NCBI RefSeq assembly: GCF_949628265.1
Contig: NC_088786.1
Location: 40,445,681-40,509,680 of the forward strand
Length of the DNA: 64,000 nucleotides
Direction: 5' to 3'
Source: Cloeon dipterum
Taxonomy: Eukaryota; Arthropoda; Insecta; Ephemeroptera; Baetidae
The first letter of the stretch is position 1, and the number at the start of each line of letters is the position of its first letter. Positions 22,801 to 32,478 of this stretch are shown in pieces. The notes beneath the pieces were generated by a model. It was not told the origin of the DNA. It did no database searches and saw only the letters and a list, made by a program, of their open reading frames with translations. The position numbers and the translations under genes were made by a program.

Positions 22801-25800
22801 GTTACGAAAATCTTTCCTTTTCGAAGAGTTCAAGAACCAAACATTGGCAACAAATGGAACGTGCGCCCTTTTTGACTTCAAAGTTAAAAACAAGAAGGCT
22901 GTGGACGTCAGGCTCAGAGCCGCGGATTGCAAGGAAAAGGCTTTTACTGTGTGCGAGTTAGTCGTGTGATTCAGTTGAGTAAAATAATAATATTCCAATT
23001 CTCTGATGGAAAAATTGTAATAGAGCCCGAAAAAATTAAATGAAAATTTATTTCTCAAAGTGATTGCTTGTCTTGATTATGGAATTAAGTTATCCTTCAT
23101 TTTTTTTCCAAATGCGAAAGGTGGTCAAAACGTTTGAATATATTGGTCACTACTGCGCACGCGTCACCCCACCCTTCTGACGTCACAGCTATTCTTCGTG
23201 CAGCTGACTGAGAGAGCTGTGACGTCAGAGGGGTGACGCGTGCGCAATAGTAACCAAAAGATTAAAACATTTATCGCGCCGAAGCAACGTGTGTTTCGAT
23301 TTGCGACACTAACTAAAATTGTTTGACCCACCTTTTTTGACCCTCAGAAATCAATTGGAACATACGAAAATTATTTAACTGCTTTTAGAAAAATACCATA
23401 TATTAAAAATTGACAAGAAGTGTTTTCAGATGTTCCAATTTCTTTGATTTTTATTTTCAAAAGTCTGCTATTAGCTCATCTGCATTTTTGGAGAAAATCC
23501 TAGAAACGACATTTAAGTCTTTGTCTTGACAAATTGTTGGTTTGACGCCAACTGAAAATGTATTAATTCCGAATTTTCTTGATTAACTGTGTTGTGCCCA
23601 TGACGACAGCTTAAGCCGGTAGAGAAAATAAATAAACATTTCGACTGTCTCTCTTTTTTGCGTCATTGGTGGCCTGATTTGATACTTGTGGACGGTGAAA
23701 ATCATTCGGAAGTTGGAAGCAAGCGTCATCACTCGTCATCAGGATGTCGGTCGGCACACTAGGTTTCGTTGTAGCTCCGAAACGTCCAAATTTTGGTCCA
23801 TACAAGCTGAGTTTGAAAATTTGCAGGTTTTGATTGGAATTACATCTGGATCTGTGGACGATTTTGGTTGCAATCTGCCGAAGAAAATTCATTCGAGAAG
23901 AGTAGACGTGACCGTTTGCATAGCCGACTGCTTGGATTTGGATTTTCAACCAACGGGGAATTGCAGTTTCGATTCCAGAACGGGGCAACTTGATGTGAAA
24001 TACGAAAACGTAAACGAGTTTTGATAGAAAACCAGGATATTGTATATTTTTTGGGCAGTTTCAAAAAGACGGATGTCCGAAATGCTCCCTCGATTGGAAA
24101 AATGTATTTTTTTTAGACGTTGAAAAATTAGTTTCATATTCAAAAAAAATTAATTGCAGCTCCAAACCTACAAACTAGGGTCTAGCTTGGGTGAGGCGAC
24201 TAAAAGTTAACTGAACAAAGAATTCTCATCCGTTTTTTTTTCAGTTCCATTGCGTACGCATCCGATCTGTGGGAAGAACATAAATTTCGGACACATGGCA
24301 ATAGGGGTAAGTAAATTGAAAGTGGAATTAAAGTCTGAATTTTTGTAAAATGCCCCCAAGAAGACCAATCAGAGGAAGGAGAGCGACTGCAGCTCTCTGA
24401 TTGGCTGTTTTGCGTAGCGACGGCAGCGCCGCAACGAGTCACGTGACGTAAACCAGCCAATCAGAGTGCCGCAGCCGCTCTCCTTTCTCTGATTGGTCGC
24501 CAGAGGTCACGTGGCACTCATCGCTAATAAACTTTTGACTTCTAACGCCCTGAAAAGACCGAATACGACATGGCATCGATGTTTTGCGGCTTAGTTTATC
24601 CGTTAGAGAGACAATGGCTTCCGAGAAACTGGGACGAGGTGCGGTGCGTCATCGAAGCATTGCGTTAGTTTCCAAAAATCCGTAAAAACGGCTTGAAAAT
24701 TAACGAAAAATCGCAGCCGAAGCCATTCAGCGATTGGGAAAGTTGCGAGTGATGGTGTACAAGAGCGATTGCAGCGCCGATTTCTTCTTCTGCGCCACAG
24801 ACACCCCCCGCTCGCTACGGAATTCGTTTCTCTCAGAGCTTGAAAAAAACGAAACGACATTTCCGGATGGAACGTGTGCCATCTTTGATTTTAAAATTCA
24901 GCGAAAGAAAGCCGTGGACGTCCAGCTCAGGGTGACGGACTGCAAGGAAAAGGCTTTCGCCGTGTGCGAACGGGACGCTTGAAACGTATGTTTGAAAATA
25001 AAAATAAAAAAAGAAGTCGATCATGAGCAGCAGAGAGAAATTTCATCCAACTAAATACCCGAATTTGAATTTTCCTGTTGCATTAAGTTTGAAATAATCC
25101 TACCTGGACCTGAACGGCGTATTTGGCCATGACGGGCTGCGCGAAAGGGTTGTTTTGCGTGTTGATGACCGAGAGGGAGCGCTGCTGCTCGACGGCGTTG
25201 ACCAATTCGACGACGTTCTGCGTCTGTCCGCCGGCCAGCGCGTCGTCCTTGGTGACCAGCACGGCGGCCTTGACGTTGCGCTTGCTGCGCTCGTGGTTGT
25301 TGATCACCTCGCGGGCGTGCGTCTTGATGTGCTGCCGGCACGCCGACGAGTACGAGAACGGCCGCTCGCAGTACGGACAGATGTACGATTTCTGCGACGA
25401 GTGGCTCAACATGTGCCTTTTCAGACACCCCTGAAATTTCAAATTTGTTCCGAAATGATGCAACAGTTAAAAAAATTCCGACAGTCCGTTGACCAAAAGA
25501 CTGAAATATAACCGCAATTAAAAAAACAATCCTCAGGTAGCATGACCTGAGGAAGGTCGGTTACAGGCAAGGATGAAAATCTTCGCCAAGTAACGTCAAA
25601 TGTGATCAAATGTACCAATAAAGCATTAAAATCCGGCCTCGAAGCGGATCTCAGGTCGGGGTACCCTGAAAAAGGTCATCAGGGTATCGCAAGTAAAAGC
25701 CCAATTAAAGACATGTCTAATGGGGGGTCTTGGTTGACGATCGGATGTACGGCTGAATTTTAATTAAATAAAACCATTTTTTTAAATTTTGACTTTTTCG

Positions 25801-28800
25801 AAAATTTGGCCGTAAAAAATTCATAAAAATTCGAAAAATGGTCCGATTTTGGAAAATCACACATCGGCAGACGCGCCTTCCTGAGAGGCGTCGATTGGTA
25901 CCAAAATCGGGGCCGTCCGGCCCATAGGCCCTGGCTGGGCCCGAAATTAAAAAAAAATGGAAATGTCACAAATCGCGTGTTTTCGACTTTAAAAATTAAT
26001 AACTAGGCTCCTATGGGACATAGAGTAAAAAACCAAAATTCTTCACATTTGCCACAAAATTATGCGTTTTTAGGTTCGGTTTTCGCGTCCACCCTGTTTT
26101 TAAATTTACTTGTGAGTCGGAGTAGGAATTTTTCGTACCTTTGTAGTGTAGGAAGAGTTGCATTTGGTGCATTGGAAAATCGGTCCAGCCTTGGTGTGCG
26201 CGACCATAATGTGGTGTTTCATAGCAGCTTTCGACGTGAATGACCTAAATACGCAAAATATAAATTTCCAGTAAAACACAATCAGGAATTGAGTACTTTC
26301 CGCAGTCGTGGCAAAGGAACCTCTTGATGCCGTCGTGCGAAGCTTCGTGCGCTTTTAAATGGCAAACTTTCTTAAATCGGCAGCTGCAACGCGTGCAAAC
26401 GTGAGGCCGCTCGGCGTAATCCTCCGGACGGTTGGAGGCCGAGCCTTTCCTCTTGTTAATCGCGATCATTCCTGTCAATTCAAATTTAATAAAAATGAAA
26501 TTTTTATAAATGATTTTGTTACCCTTCTCGGAAGCGAAGAGCGGATCGTGCAGATACTGCAGCGACTCCTTCAGCTTCTCCTCGAGCAACTTATTCTCCA
26601 AAATCTTCTTCTGCTTCTTTTCCTGCGCGTGCCGCTTCTGCTCCTCGCAGCCGTGACTTTCCTTGTTCCCCAAGGCGGTGTAGGTCTTCTCGCAGAAGCT
26701 GCATTTCAACGTCTTTGTGTTCGAGTGGCTCCTAAAATTCGAATGAACAACCAAAAACACCAACATTTGAATTTTTACTTGACGTGAGCCGCGAGGGAAG
26801 CAGCCGAGTTGTATTTCCTGTTGCAAATGGTGCAGATGGCAGGTTTCTGCGGCAAGTGCGTCAGCAGGTGGACGTTCAGGGTCGACTTCACCGTGAAACC
26901 CCGTTGGCAAAAATCACACTGAAATAAAAATTAATTGTTTCGAGGTTTAAAAAGAAAATATAAAATTATACCTTGAAAGGTTTCTCATTGGTGTGCGTCC
27001 TGAGGTGGCGAATCAGATCAGAGGGCTTTTTAAATTCTTTGCTGCAGTGATTGCATTGGTGCCAGCGGAAGCCAGCACGCTGCCGAACACTAATTTCGTA
27101 ATGCCTTGAAAAATATTAAATTAAATATCGAATTAGGGTTAAATTTAATTGAATCACTTTGTGGTTCCGTCCTGCATGGAGTCTGCGATAACCTGCACAA
27201 TTTCAGTCTCGGCACACCCTTCAGTCTTGGGAGCTGAAAAAATTAAATGTTTATTTAGCACGGCCTCGGTCATTTCAGGATTTAATAATTACCATTTTCC
27301 AAACCGCTCTGGGCGATCGCCTGCTGCAGAATGTCAGAGTCTGCAAGGTTGTGTTTCTGCTCTTCAGGCTGCGAATGAGTAAAATTGGGAAATGTTTTAA
27401 AGTCCAATGATAAGGATTTTTTATTTAAAAAAAAAAATACTTCTGCCCAAAAGTGGCCCTAAATCCAATTTTTTTCGAATTTACTATTTTCTAATTCCAA
27501 CAAAAAATCTGTCTTAAACTTTGAACTGGCCGTTAGAGAGCCTTTAAATTTTTTAGAGAATCAAGATACACAAAATTCCTTTAAATGAGAAGAAGAAAGG
27601 ACGCACTGGTTTGATGTGCGTTGAGTGGTTTTTGGTGACGTGCGTGTTCAACGAGCCGATTTTCCTGAATTTGCAAGGGCACTGGTGGCATTGGTACAGC
27701 GGCTCGCCGGATTTCTGTATGGCGTGCGTGCGAGCTATGTGAGAACGCAGATTTCCTGTGCACAAAAATGAGAAAAACCAACCATCAATAAAATAAAAAA
27801 CAAAAAATTTTTATACCTTTTTGCGAAAAGGAAGCTGTACAAAAGTTGCAGGCGTGGGGTTTTTCGCCCCTGTGCAGGTACATATGCAGCAAAAGAGAGC
27901 CTTTTTGCGAGAAGCCACGAGGACACAAATCACACTGAAATTCACGCCAGTTAGTTTTAGTTTTAAAGATTTCTGATTGGGAGTACCTTGAAGGGTTTCT
28001 CCCCGCTGTGGGTGGCTCTGTGTCTCTTCAGCAGGGAGGGCTTGTTGAACCTTTTGTCGCACAACGGACACTTGTGCGCTCCGGATTTTTTGTTTGGCGA
28101 TCCTTTTCTTAGTTGTGTCACTTTCAGACTCTGCTCCAGCTGAAACACATTAATAATCAGTCAAGGAACGAGATTTTTGGCAATTCAGGGTGCTTTCTTG
28201 AGCAACCTGGGAAAATCATTTTATACCTTATTGTGGTCCTTCATATGCGCCTTGAAAGCAGCGCAGGTGTTGAAAATATTCTTGCAAATATTGCACTCGT
28301 AGCTGATGACGATCTCTCCAGACTCTTCTGGATTCGCGTGTTTCTCCTCCATGTGCAATTCCAGGTATTTCTGGATGACAAAATTACCAAAATTTAAAGC
28401 TCAGGAACCAGAAAGCAAACCTCAGTGGGAAACTCGTCGCCGCACGCCTCGCAGGTGATGCTTTCTTCCTTATCGTGCACCAAAGTGTGCGCTTTGTAGC
28501 CGGCCAGCCGTTTGAACTTTCGCTCGCACAACGGACATGTCCAGATCGGCCCTTCGTGGTGGCTGCCCTCGTGAAGCAAAAGGTTCGCCTCGTGGTTGAA
28601 CGACATGTGGCAGTCTTTGCAGGGGAACGGCTTGTCCAGCAGGTGTCGCAGCTCGTGCCGCCTCTTCAGCGCCCACGTCCGCAATTCCATCTGGCAAACC
28701 TTGCACTTGTGCGGCCCCTTGAAATTGAGATTTTAGATTTTGTTGACGGATTTTTAGGAGTAATAACTGCGATTGGAGGTCGATTTTCATTTTCGTCTTT

Positions 28801-29800
28801 GGCGGGGGTGGGTGCGGTAACTTGCGGAATGTAATTAATTGCGCTACTCGGCTCCGTCTCCATGCTCGGAGGAATCTGAACGGTCGTGTTGATCAGGTTC
28901 GTCACGACTAGACAGAAAAAATATAAATTTAAAAATTAAATTAAATAAATCAACATGGTTTCTGGTATGAAAAAATACTAGATTTTTTAGTGTGCGCGAA
29001 ACAGCCGAAATCGGCCTCCGAAGAGGGGGGCGTAACCGAGGGAATACAATATGGCGGCGCGGACACTACAGGCACGCCATAGTGAATTACCTTGGTTACG
29101 CCCCCCTCTTCGGAGGCCAATTTCGGCTGTTTCTTAAGGGGGCGTAACCGAGGGAATACAATATGGCGGCGAGGGTAGGTTAGGCTCATAGGGGGCGTGG
29201 TTCGACGCCATGTTATATTCCCTTGGTTACGCCCCTTGACCGATTTTGGCTGCTTCGACGCCGAACATTTCGATTTTTAATACCAAAATCCCCGTCGAAG
29301 GAAAGATCACTACCTGTGTTTTGTTGATTGGGAGCGCTGAAGGTGATGTTGGAGAGAGGGTTGACCTGCTCGACAGCATTGGTCTGAGTTTGCAGGGTGA
29401 ACGAACCGTCGATCTTTCCGTCAGCGGTGGTCAGAATCATTCTCTGGCCTAGCGAGTCGTCCGTGACTAGCACAAACTAGAGAAAAAAATTGTTAATTAG
29501 TTCTTGAAAATTAAATAATTAAAAAACCTGTGTTCCCGGAGCGAAGACGGGCTGCTGCTGTTGCTGCTTGATTTTGTCCTTGGCGTTGATGGTCTCCACG
29601 GTGTCCAGCTGGATGTTGCTGGCGGCAGTGATGCTGCCGTCGGCGGTGATGATCAGAGGATAGTTGATGATGTTCTGCCTGTTGTCTCCGCCCATGTCCT
29701 CAAGAGGGACGGTCATGATCAGGTGGCCCTCGGGCGTCGAAAACACCGTCCCGGCGGGAGCCTCGTCGTTGCTCGTGATTATTATGCTCTGCGTGTCCAT
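13855..29800 (-). CDS. Large C2H2 zinc-finger protein (25 coding exons), host of nested lectin genes
   Basis: Exons in coding order: 29800-29528, 29476-29314, 28907-28768, 28717-28421, 28370-28227, 28139-27987, 27934-27817, 27755-27607, 27368-27293, 27233-27158, 27104-26972, 26918-26779, 26731-26523, 26471-26297, 26244-26139, 25430-25104, 16492-16328, 16276-16133, 16082-15994, 15935-15768, 15716-15494, 15211-14995, 14943-14770, 14718-14255 and 14106-13855. Every junction is in phase, giving 1524 residues. The first about 190 residues are finger-free and Q/T-rich (KQQQQQPVF), like an activation region. About 25 C2H2 fingers follow in clusters, some split across exons, with linkers such as HSGEKPF and HTGERKH; the last exon carries three. 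Expected role: DNA-binding nuclear regulator. Orthologue not recognised. The exon 16-17 junction spans 8.6 kb but is phase-matched. The 50-base intron 28718-28767 has a weak donor and is the least certain join. A non-coding 5' exon is likely, since an acceptor precedes the ATG. Confidence 0.85.
14127..14245. repeat. Small palindrome-ended repeat in a zinc-finger intron
   Basis: Ends ATGCCGCG and CGCGGCAT face each other, and the inside holds AATGTCCATTGGACATT. The ends resemble those of the foldback elements at 2501-2572 and 15284-15474. The assignment is tentative. Confidence 0.4.
15284..15474. repeat. Foldback element with GTGCCGCGGAAATT-type arms, in an intron
   Basis: The left arm (GACGCGGAAATTTGGCCCAT) pairs with the right arm (GATCGGCCAAATTTCCGCGG) over about 40 bases with some mismatches. 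It lies wholly in the intron between 15494 and 15211 of the zinc-finger gene and belongs to the same family as 2501-2572. Confidence 0.65.
16862..17891 (+). CDS. Lectin-like gene C: secreted C-type-lectin-domain protein
   Basis: Seven exons: 16862-16888, 16950-17129, 17185-17223, 17269-17299, 17352-17413, 17470-17575 and 17626-17891; exon 4 is set by its TTCGCAG acceptor and a GTTTGG donor. They give 236 residues. The start [16 protein letters not shown] is signal-like. The cysteine-rich linker (CIADC, KNCSYN, EDGCPKC) and the lectin-like half ([51 protein letters not shown]) match gene A closely; A and C share sequence beyond their exons. The exon 5 acceptor is the poor ACTTTAAG. A poly(A) signal is at 17949-17954. 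It is nested in the zinc-finger intron on the opposite strand. Confidence 0.76.
17892..18814. other. Spacer lectin C-D, copy of the A-B spacer
   Basis: It is collinear with 5670-7039 except for a block of about 445 bases missing here. It includes the shared strip TGCGCGTCGCACCAATCTGA and ends with the same pre-ATG module as gene B. No gene is seen. Confidence 0.65.
18815..19830 (+). CDS. Lectin-like gene D: secreted C-type-lectin-domain protein
   Basis: Seven exons: 18815-18841, 18899-19075, 19130-19168, 19215-19245, 19296-19357, 19407-19512 and 19562-19830. They give 236 residues. The start [15 protein letters not shown] is identical to that of gene B, and the next stretch ([16 protein letters not shown]) differs hardly at all, so D is the duplicate of B. 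The lectin-like half runs from [11 protein letters not shown] through [24 protein letters not shown] and ATCALFD to [14 protein letters not shown]. Unlike B, intron 4 is short (50 bases), which gives the pre-insertion state of the transposon site. A poly(A) signal is at 19910-19915. Confidence 0.8.
20005..20288. repeat. Foldback element with NRF1-like and CRE motifs
   Basis: A long inverted repeat: GCGCAAAACGTTTGAATC on the left faces GATTCAAACGTTTCGCGCGC on the right. Near the centre are ACTGCGCATGCG (NRF1-like) and TGACGTCA (CRE). The right end reads ACCCTCGGGAATCGATTGG, the family terminus. It lies between lectin genes D and E. Confidence 0.65.
20485..21488 (+). CDS. Lectin-like gene E: secreted C-type-lectin-domain protein
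   Basis: Seven exons: 20485-20511, 20561-20734, 20790-20828, 20874-20904, 20954-21015, 21069-21174 and 21223-21488. They give 234 residues. The start is [20 protein letters not shown]. The second cysteine block reads CVAKC instead of CIADC. The lectin-like half has [41 protein letters not shown] and [16 protein letters not shown]. It pairs most closely with gene F (both have [11 protein letters not shown] or its near equivalent and DYDMAGM), so E and F form a second duplicate pair. All introns are about 48-55 bases. Confidence 0.8.
21728..21770. repeat. Collapsed foldback element: two termini joined
   Basis: CGATTCCTAAGGGTCGGAA is followed after four bases by its inverse TTCAACCCTCAGGAATC. 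These are the two terminal sequences of the CCAATCGATT family with almost nothing between them, as if the interior was deleted. Confidence 0.55.
21952..22969 (+). CDS. Lectin-like gene F: secreted C-type-lectin-domain protein
   Basis: Seven exons: 21952-21978, 22029-22205, 22260-22298, 22349-22379, 22434-22495, 22550-22655 and 22704-22969. They give 235 residues. The start is [20 protein letters not shown]. The linker has CVAQC, KNCSYN and KDGCPKC. The lectin-like half has [41 protein letters not shown] and [16 protein letters not shown]. Exon lengths 39, 31, 62 and 106 are the same as in the other members. It is nested in the zinc-finger intron. Confidence 0.8.
22970..23743. other. Spacer lectin F-G
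   Basis: It contains a foldback repeat at about 23105-23356. The rest is AT-rich and I see no gene. The conserved promoter block found before genes A-F is not obvious before gene G. Confidence 0.5.
23105..23356. repeat. Foldback element with CRE and NRF1-like motifs
   Basis: Arms include CACTACTGCGCACGCGTCAC on the left and GTGACGCGTGCGCAATAGT on the right. CTGTGACGTCAGA and its inverse lie next to the loop. The right end ACCCTCAGAAATCAATTGG matches the family terminus with a few changes. Confidence 0.65.
23744..24982 (+). CDS. Lectin-like gene G: the most divergent member
   Basis: Seven exons: 23744-23770, 23827-24009, 24059-24103, 24160-24190, 24245-24306, 24558-24663 and 24717-24982. They give 239 residues. 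The start is [18 protein letters not shown]. Exon 3 is 45 bases rather than 39 because the usual acceptor CAG reads CAA, so an AG six bases upstream must be used. The linker reads CIADC, GNCSFD and KDGCPKC. The lectin-like half is [42 protein letters not shown] and [15 protein letters not shown]. Intron 5 is 251 bases because a foldback repeat occupies it. It is likely the oldest split in the array. Confidence 0.76.
24362..24516. repeat. Foldback repeat with four CCAAT-type cores in intron 5 of gene G
   Basis: ACCAATCAGAG and CTCTGATTGG recur in both orientations, together with CACGTGAC and its inverse. It explains why this intron is about 200 bases longer than in the paralogues. Confidence 0.65.
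25536..26010 (+). repeat. R1 interspersed repeat, copy 3 (internally shortened)
   Basis: It has ATGACCTGAGGAAGGTCGG, GGTACCCTGAAAAAGGTC and the 3' strip GGCGTCGATTGGTACCAAAA, with the middle of the repeat missing. It lies in the intron between 26139 and 25430 of the zinc-finger gene. Confidence 0.7.
28999..29265. repeat. Double foldback repeat with AATATGGCGGC motif, in a zinc-finger intron
   Basis: GAAACAGCCGAAATCGGCCT faces AGGCCAATTTCGGCTGTTTC. Inside, GGGGCGTAACCGAGGGAATA appears twice and faces two inverse copies (TTGGTTACGCCCC). AATATGGCGGC occurs twice. It resembles 34060-34222. It sits in the intron between 29314 and 28907. Confidence 0.7.
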
Positions 29801-30620
29801 TTCCAGTCTGTAAAATACAAAACAATTCTTGAGCAAACAAGAAAAAACATTTCCAAATAACGGGTGACAAAGAGATAAAGATTAAAACTTGCAGACACGA
29901 AAAATAAAAGCCATTCGAGCAGGATTTTGACGGAAATTCGCAGCCATGCACGAATTCGATGCCGTTGACGCGAACTTCCACGTCCACTGTACCTTTGGAT
30001 GGCTGAATCGGCGGTTAAATTAGATCATAGGCCAGCGGGAGCAGTGCAGGACGAGAATTTGAAAAGTTCTTCATAGCAATAACAAAGAAATCGTCTGACG
30101 TCTATCAAGGCTGTGAACGGCTGTGAACTGGCTGAGAACGTAAACAAAGTGCAGCGAATTCTCATTGGCCGATGGCGGAGCTCTGCGCCAATCAGCGCCC
30201 TCGTTTTAAAGAATTGCCGTCTAAAGCGCGGGAAATCGAATTCTTCCATTAAATCGAGGTTGGTTGCGATTAAATTTAAGATTCTTGTCTCAATTTTTGT
30301 TTATTTCTGCTAAATTAAGAAGAAAATAACCAACCCTATAACCAAAATGAGTTGAATATCTCAAGTTTAAGTGAATTTAAAAAAAATCTGACTAATAATG
30401 TGATTTTTTGACGAATTAAACTGACTCATTAGATTTTTATGCCAATTTACACTCTTAGGCGTTCATTTTCACTAATTTATCACCAGAAAAATTAAAGGAA
30501 ACTCAAATATCAGGTTTAAAAAAGAAAAACATGATTTCAATTTACATAAATTTTCGTTCAACAGCAGTTGACATTCTTTATTTACATTATAATGAATCTA
30601 ACAACAATGAATTAATCCCT
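29801..30620. other. 5' region of the zinc-finger gene and 3' flank of NDUFA10
   Basis: An acceptor just upstream of the zinc-finger ATG (about 29809) implies a non-coding first exon somewhere up to about 30250. CATTGGCC and GCCAATCAGCG (30162-30197) could be CCAAT boxes of its promoter. A poly(A) signal for NDUFA10 in minus orientation (TTTATT on the plus strand) is at 30577-30582. No other gene is seen. Confidence 0.45.
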
Positions 30621-31992
30621 TTACTTGAAGAGAATGCCCTTGTCACCGAGGCTGGCGTTGAAGCCCCTGTTATACTGGTTGCCAGGCGCCTAAAACAAAT
30701 CATTTTTTAATTTAAACTTGAGAGAAATCAATATTAATTTACCGATTCCATGACGTTATTGTAGACCCAGGCGTCGTCTCCCTCGACGAGCAATTCAGGC
30801 GCAGTGTGGATGGGCACGATGAAGAAGGACTCGAGCCACTCCTGCCTGTCGGCGTACATTTTTCGGTGCTTGTGCCAGTCCCACTCGTCGCCCAGGTCCC
30901 TCCAGTCACGCAGTTTCGGGTCTTCATCTTCGTAGTTGTCAAAATTCACCCGCTCGATGTCCTCGACCACGACCTCCACGTCGCCGTGGCTCGACCAATC
31001 GTACACAAGCAGCTCGGCATGAGAGCTAATCAGGAAAAAATTAATTATAACTATTATTGGTACTGTTAACAGATGGACCAACCTGATATCTTTGAGATAC
31101 TTGTTCTTCATCGAGTCCTCCAGGTCCGTGACGAATTTTTCAGTCAACGCCTTGGAATCCTTCTCGTCAGGCAGGGCCCTCTTCTTGATGTTCTGCAAGG
31201 TGGTGGCGACGGGCACGTCCAAGTAAATAACCAAATGCGGCCTCAGGAGCTGGGAAATCGTGTTTTCCCGGAATCGGTAGTACATTTCGTAGGCTGAAAA
31301 GCAGAATTAATTATTTTAAATTAAAAATTTCCATCAAACCGAACCTTCCTTGCTGATCAAATTGCTCTTGAACATCGCCTCGGTGAAGACAAAGTCGCTG
31401 TAGCAGCTGCGGTCGAGCACGACGCCCTGTCCGGTGCTGAAAAGGTGCGCCAGGGCCTTGACGTACTGCCTGTAGCGCATCTTGTACATGAGACACTGCA
31501 TCAGGGCCACCCTGCGGTCGTTCGGCTCCTTGTGGAAGTGCTTGATGTCGAAGCTCTGGCACGAGGCGGGCAGCTGCTCGTCCAGGGTGCGCGTGTCGAA
31601 GCCGTAGCTGTTGACGTAGTGCATGTCCAGGTTGCCGTCCGGCACGTACAGCATGTCCAGCTCCTCGGCCAGCTTTTTCGCGGCCGCCGTCTTGCCTGCG
31701 AAATTAATTCATGAATTCGAGAATATTCATAATTCAAGGGAAAACACCCACCCGAGCCGATTGGGCCCTCGACCACGACGATTTTCGAGTTTTCGTCCAT
31801 CCGGCCGGTGGTGCTTTCGCGCATGAAGAAGGCGTCGAAGAAGGTCAGCTTCTTCTCCGTGTAGGGCCACGGCTTGGGCCTCTTGTACGTGGGGTCGCGC
31901 AGGGCCTTGCCCGAGATCCCCCGCCGGCCCAGGCAGCTGATGGGCCGCACGGGCCGCAGGATAAACCGCCCCAACACGACCCCCGAGCTCAT
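30621..31992 (-). CDS. NDUFA10: NDUFA10, complex I 42-kDa subunit
   Basis: Five exons in coding order: 31992-31752, 31695-31345, 31293-31083, 31025-30743 and 30689-30621. They give 384 residues, usual for the family. NDUFA10 is an accessory subunit of mitochondrial NADH:ubiquinone oxidoreductase, related to deoxynucleoside kinases. The first about 40 residues are basic and hydroxylated (a mitochondrial presequence). The P-loop GPIGSGKT is at residues 76-83, split by intron 1. The kinase-like motif LDRSCYSDFVF follows in exon 2, and the LID-like region AYEMYYRFRENT in exon 3. The end is NRGFNASLGDKGILFK. All phases agree. It is divergent from UBAC2, with 486 bases between the start codons. Confidence 0.95.
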
Positions 31993-32478
31993 TTTCGATG
32001 AAGTATGGCGGCCAGCAAATAAAATCAGATGTTTTCTCAAAAACACTGAGTGGGCGTGGGCGAATGAATATCGATATTTTTTCAGAGCATGAAAAATGAA
32101 AATTCTTGCAGCAGAACTGTATTAAAATGAGATTTTAAATAATTCTGAGTGTATTTGAAAGTCAATTAACCGCCATTTTTAAGAATTCTCAGTTTTTATA
32201 AAAAGTATCGATACTTTTAATGTCATTTGAGTTCCAAAACACTGCTGAGTGGCGCTGCTGTTCAAATCATGCGCAGCATTTAGGTTGGCAGCAGTGTTTA
32301 AAGAGCCAAAATAACGTGAGTCACCAGTAGCAACACCAACTTAACAGCGAATTCACGGAAGGGGGCGAACGCGAATAATACACAGATTTCGCTTCCTCAG
32401 GGTGCAATCTTTGTCCACAGCGACGATTCAGCGTAGCAAGACGTGCAATTTGCGACAAATGCGGCAATCTAGGATGTG
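31993..32478. promoter_or_regulatory. Divergent NDUFA10-UBAC2 promoter with two TATCGATA motifs
   Basis: TATCGATA is at 32069-32076 and 32206-32213. In insects this 8-mer is the DRE bound by DREF and is typical of housekeeping promoters without TATA. Two perfect copies within 486 bases between two housekeeping genes are unlikely by chance. Binding is inferred. Confidence 0.6.

Larger units (their letters stand above)
16493..25103 (-). other. 8.6-kb intron of the zinc-finger gene containing five lectin genes
   Basis: The donor side reads GTCCAG followed by GTAGG at 25103 (minus strand); the acceptor side reads ATAATTTCAG before GAGAACGTGG at 16492. Both flanking exons are phase 0. On the opposite strand the intron contains lectin-like genes C, D, E, F and G plus foldback repeats. 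I found no zinc-finger exon inside it. Confidence 0.75.

Noticed and set aside
13855-29800. Two separate zinc-finger genes rather than one
   Set aside because: Exon 25104-25430 ends in a good donor with no stop or poly(A) signal, and the next exon upstream of 16493 has a good acceptor in matching phase and no obvious start codon. One gene is simpler, though RNA evidence is needed.
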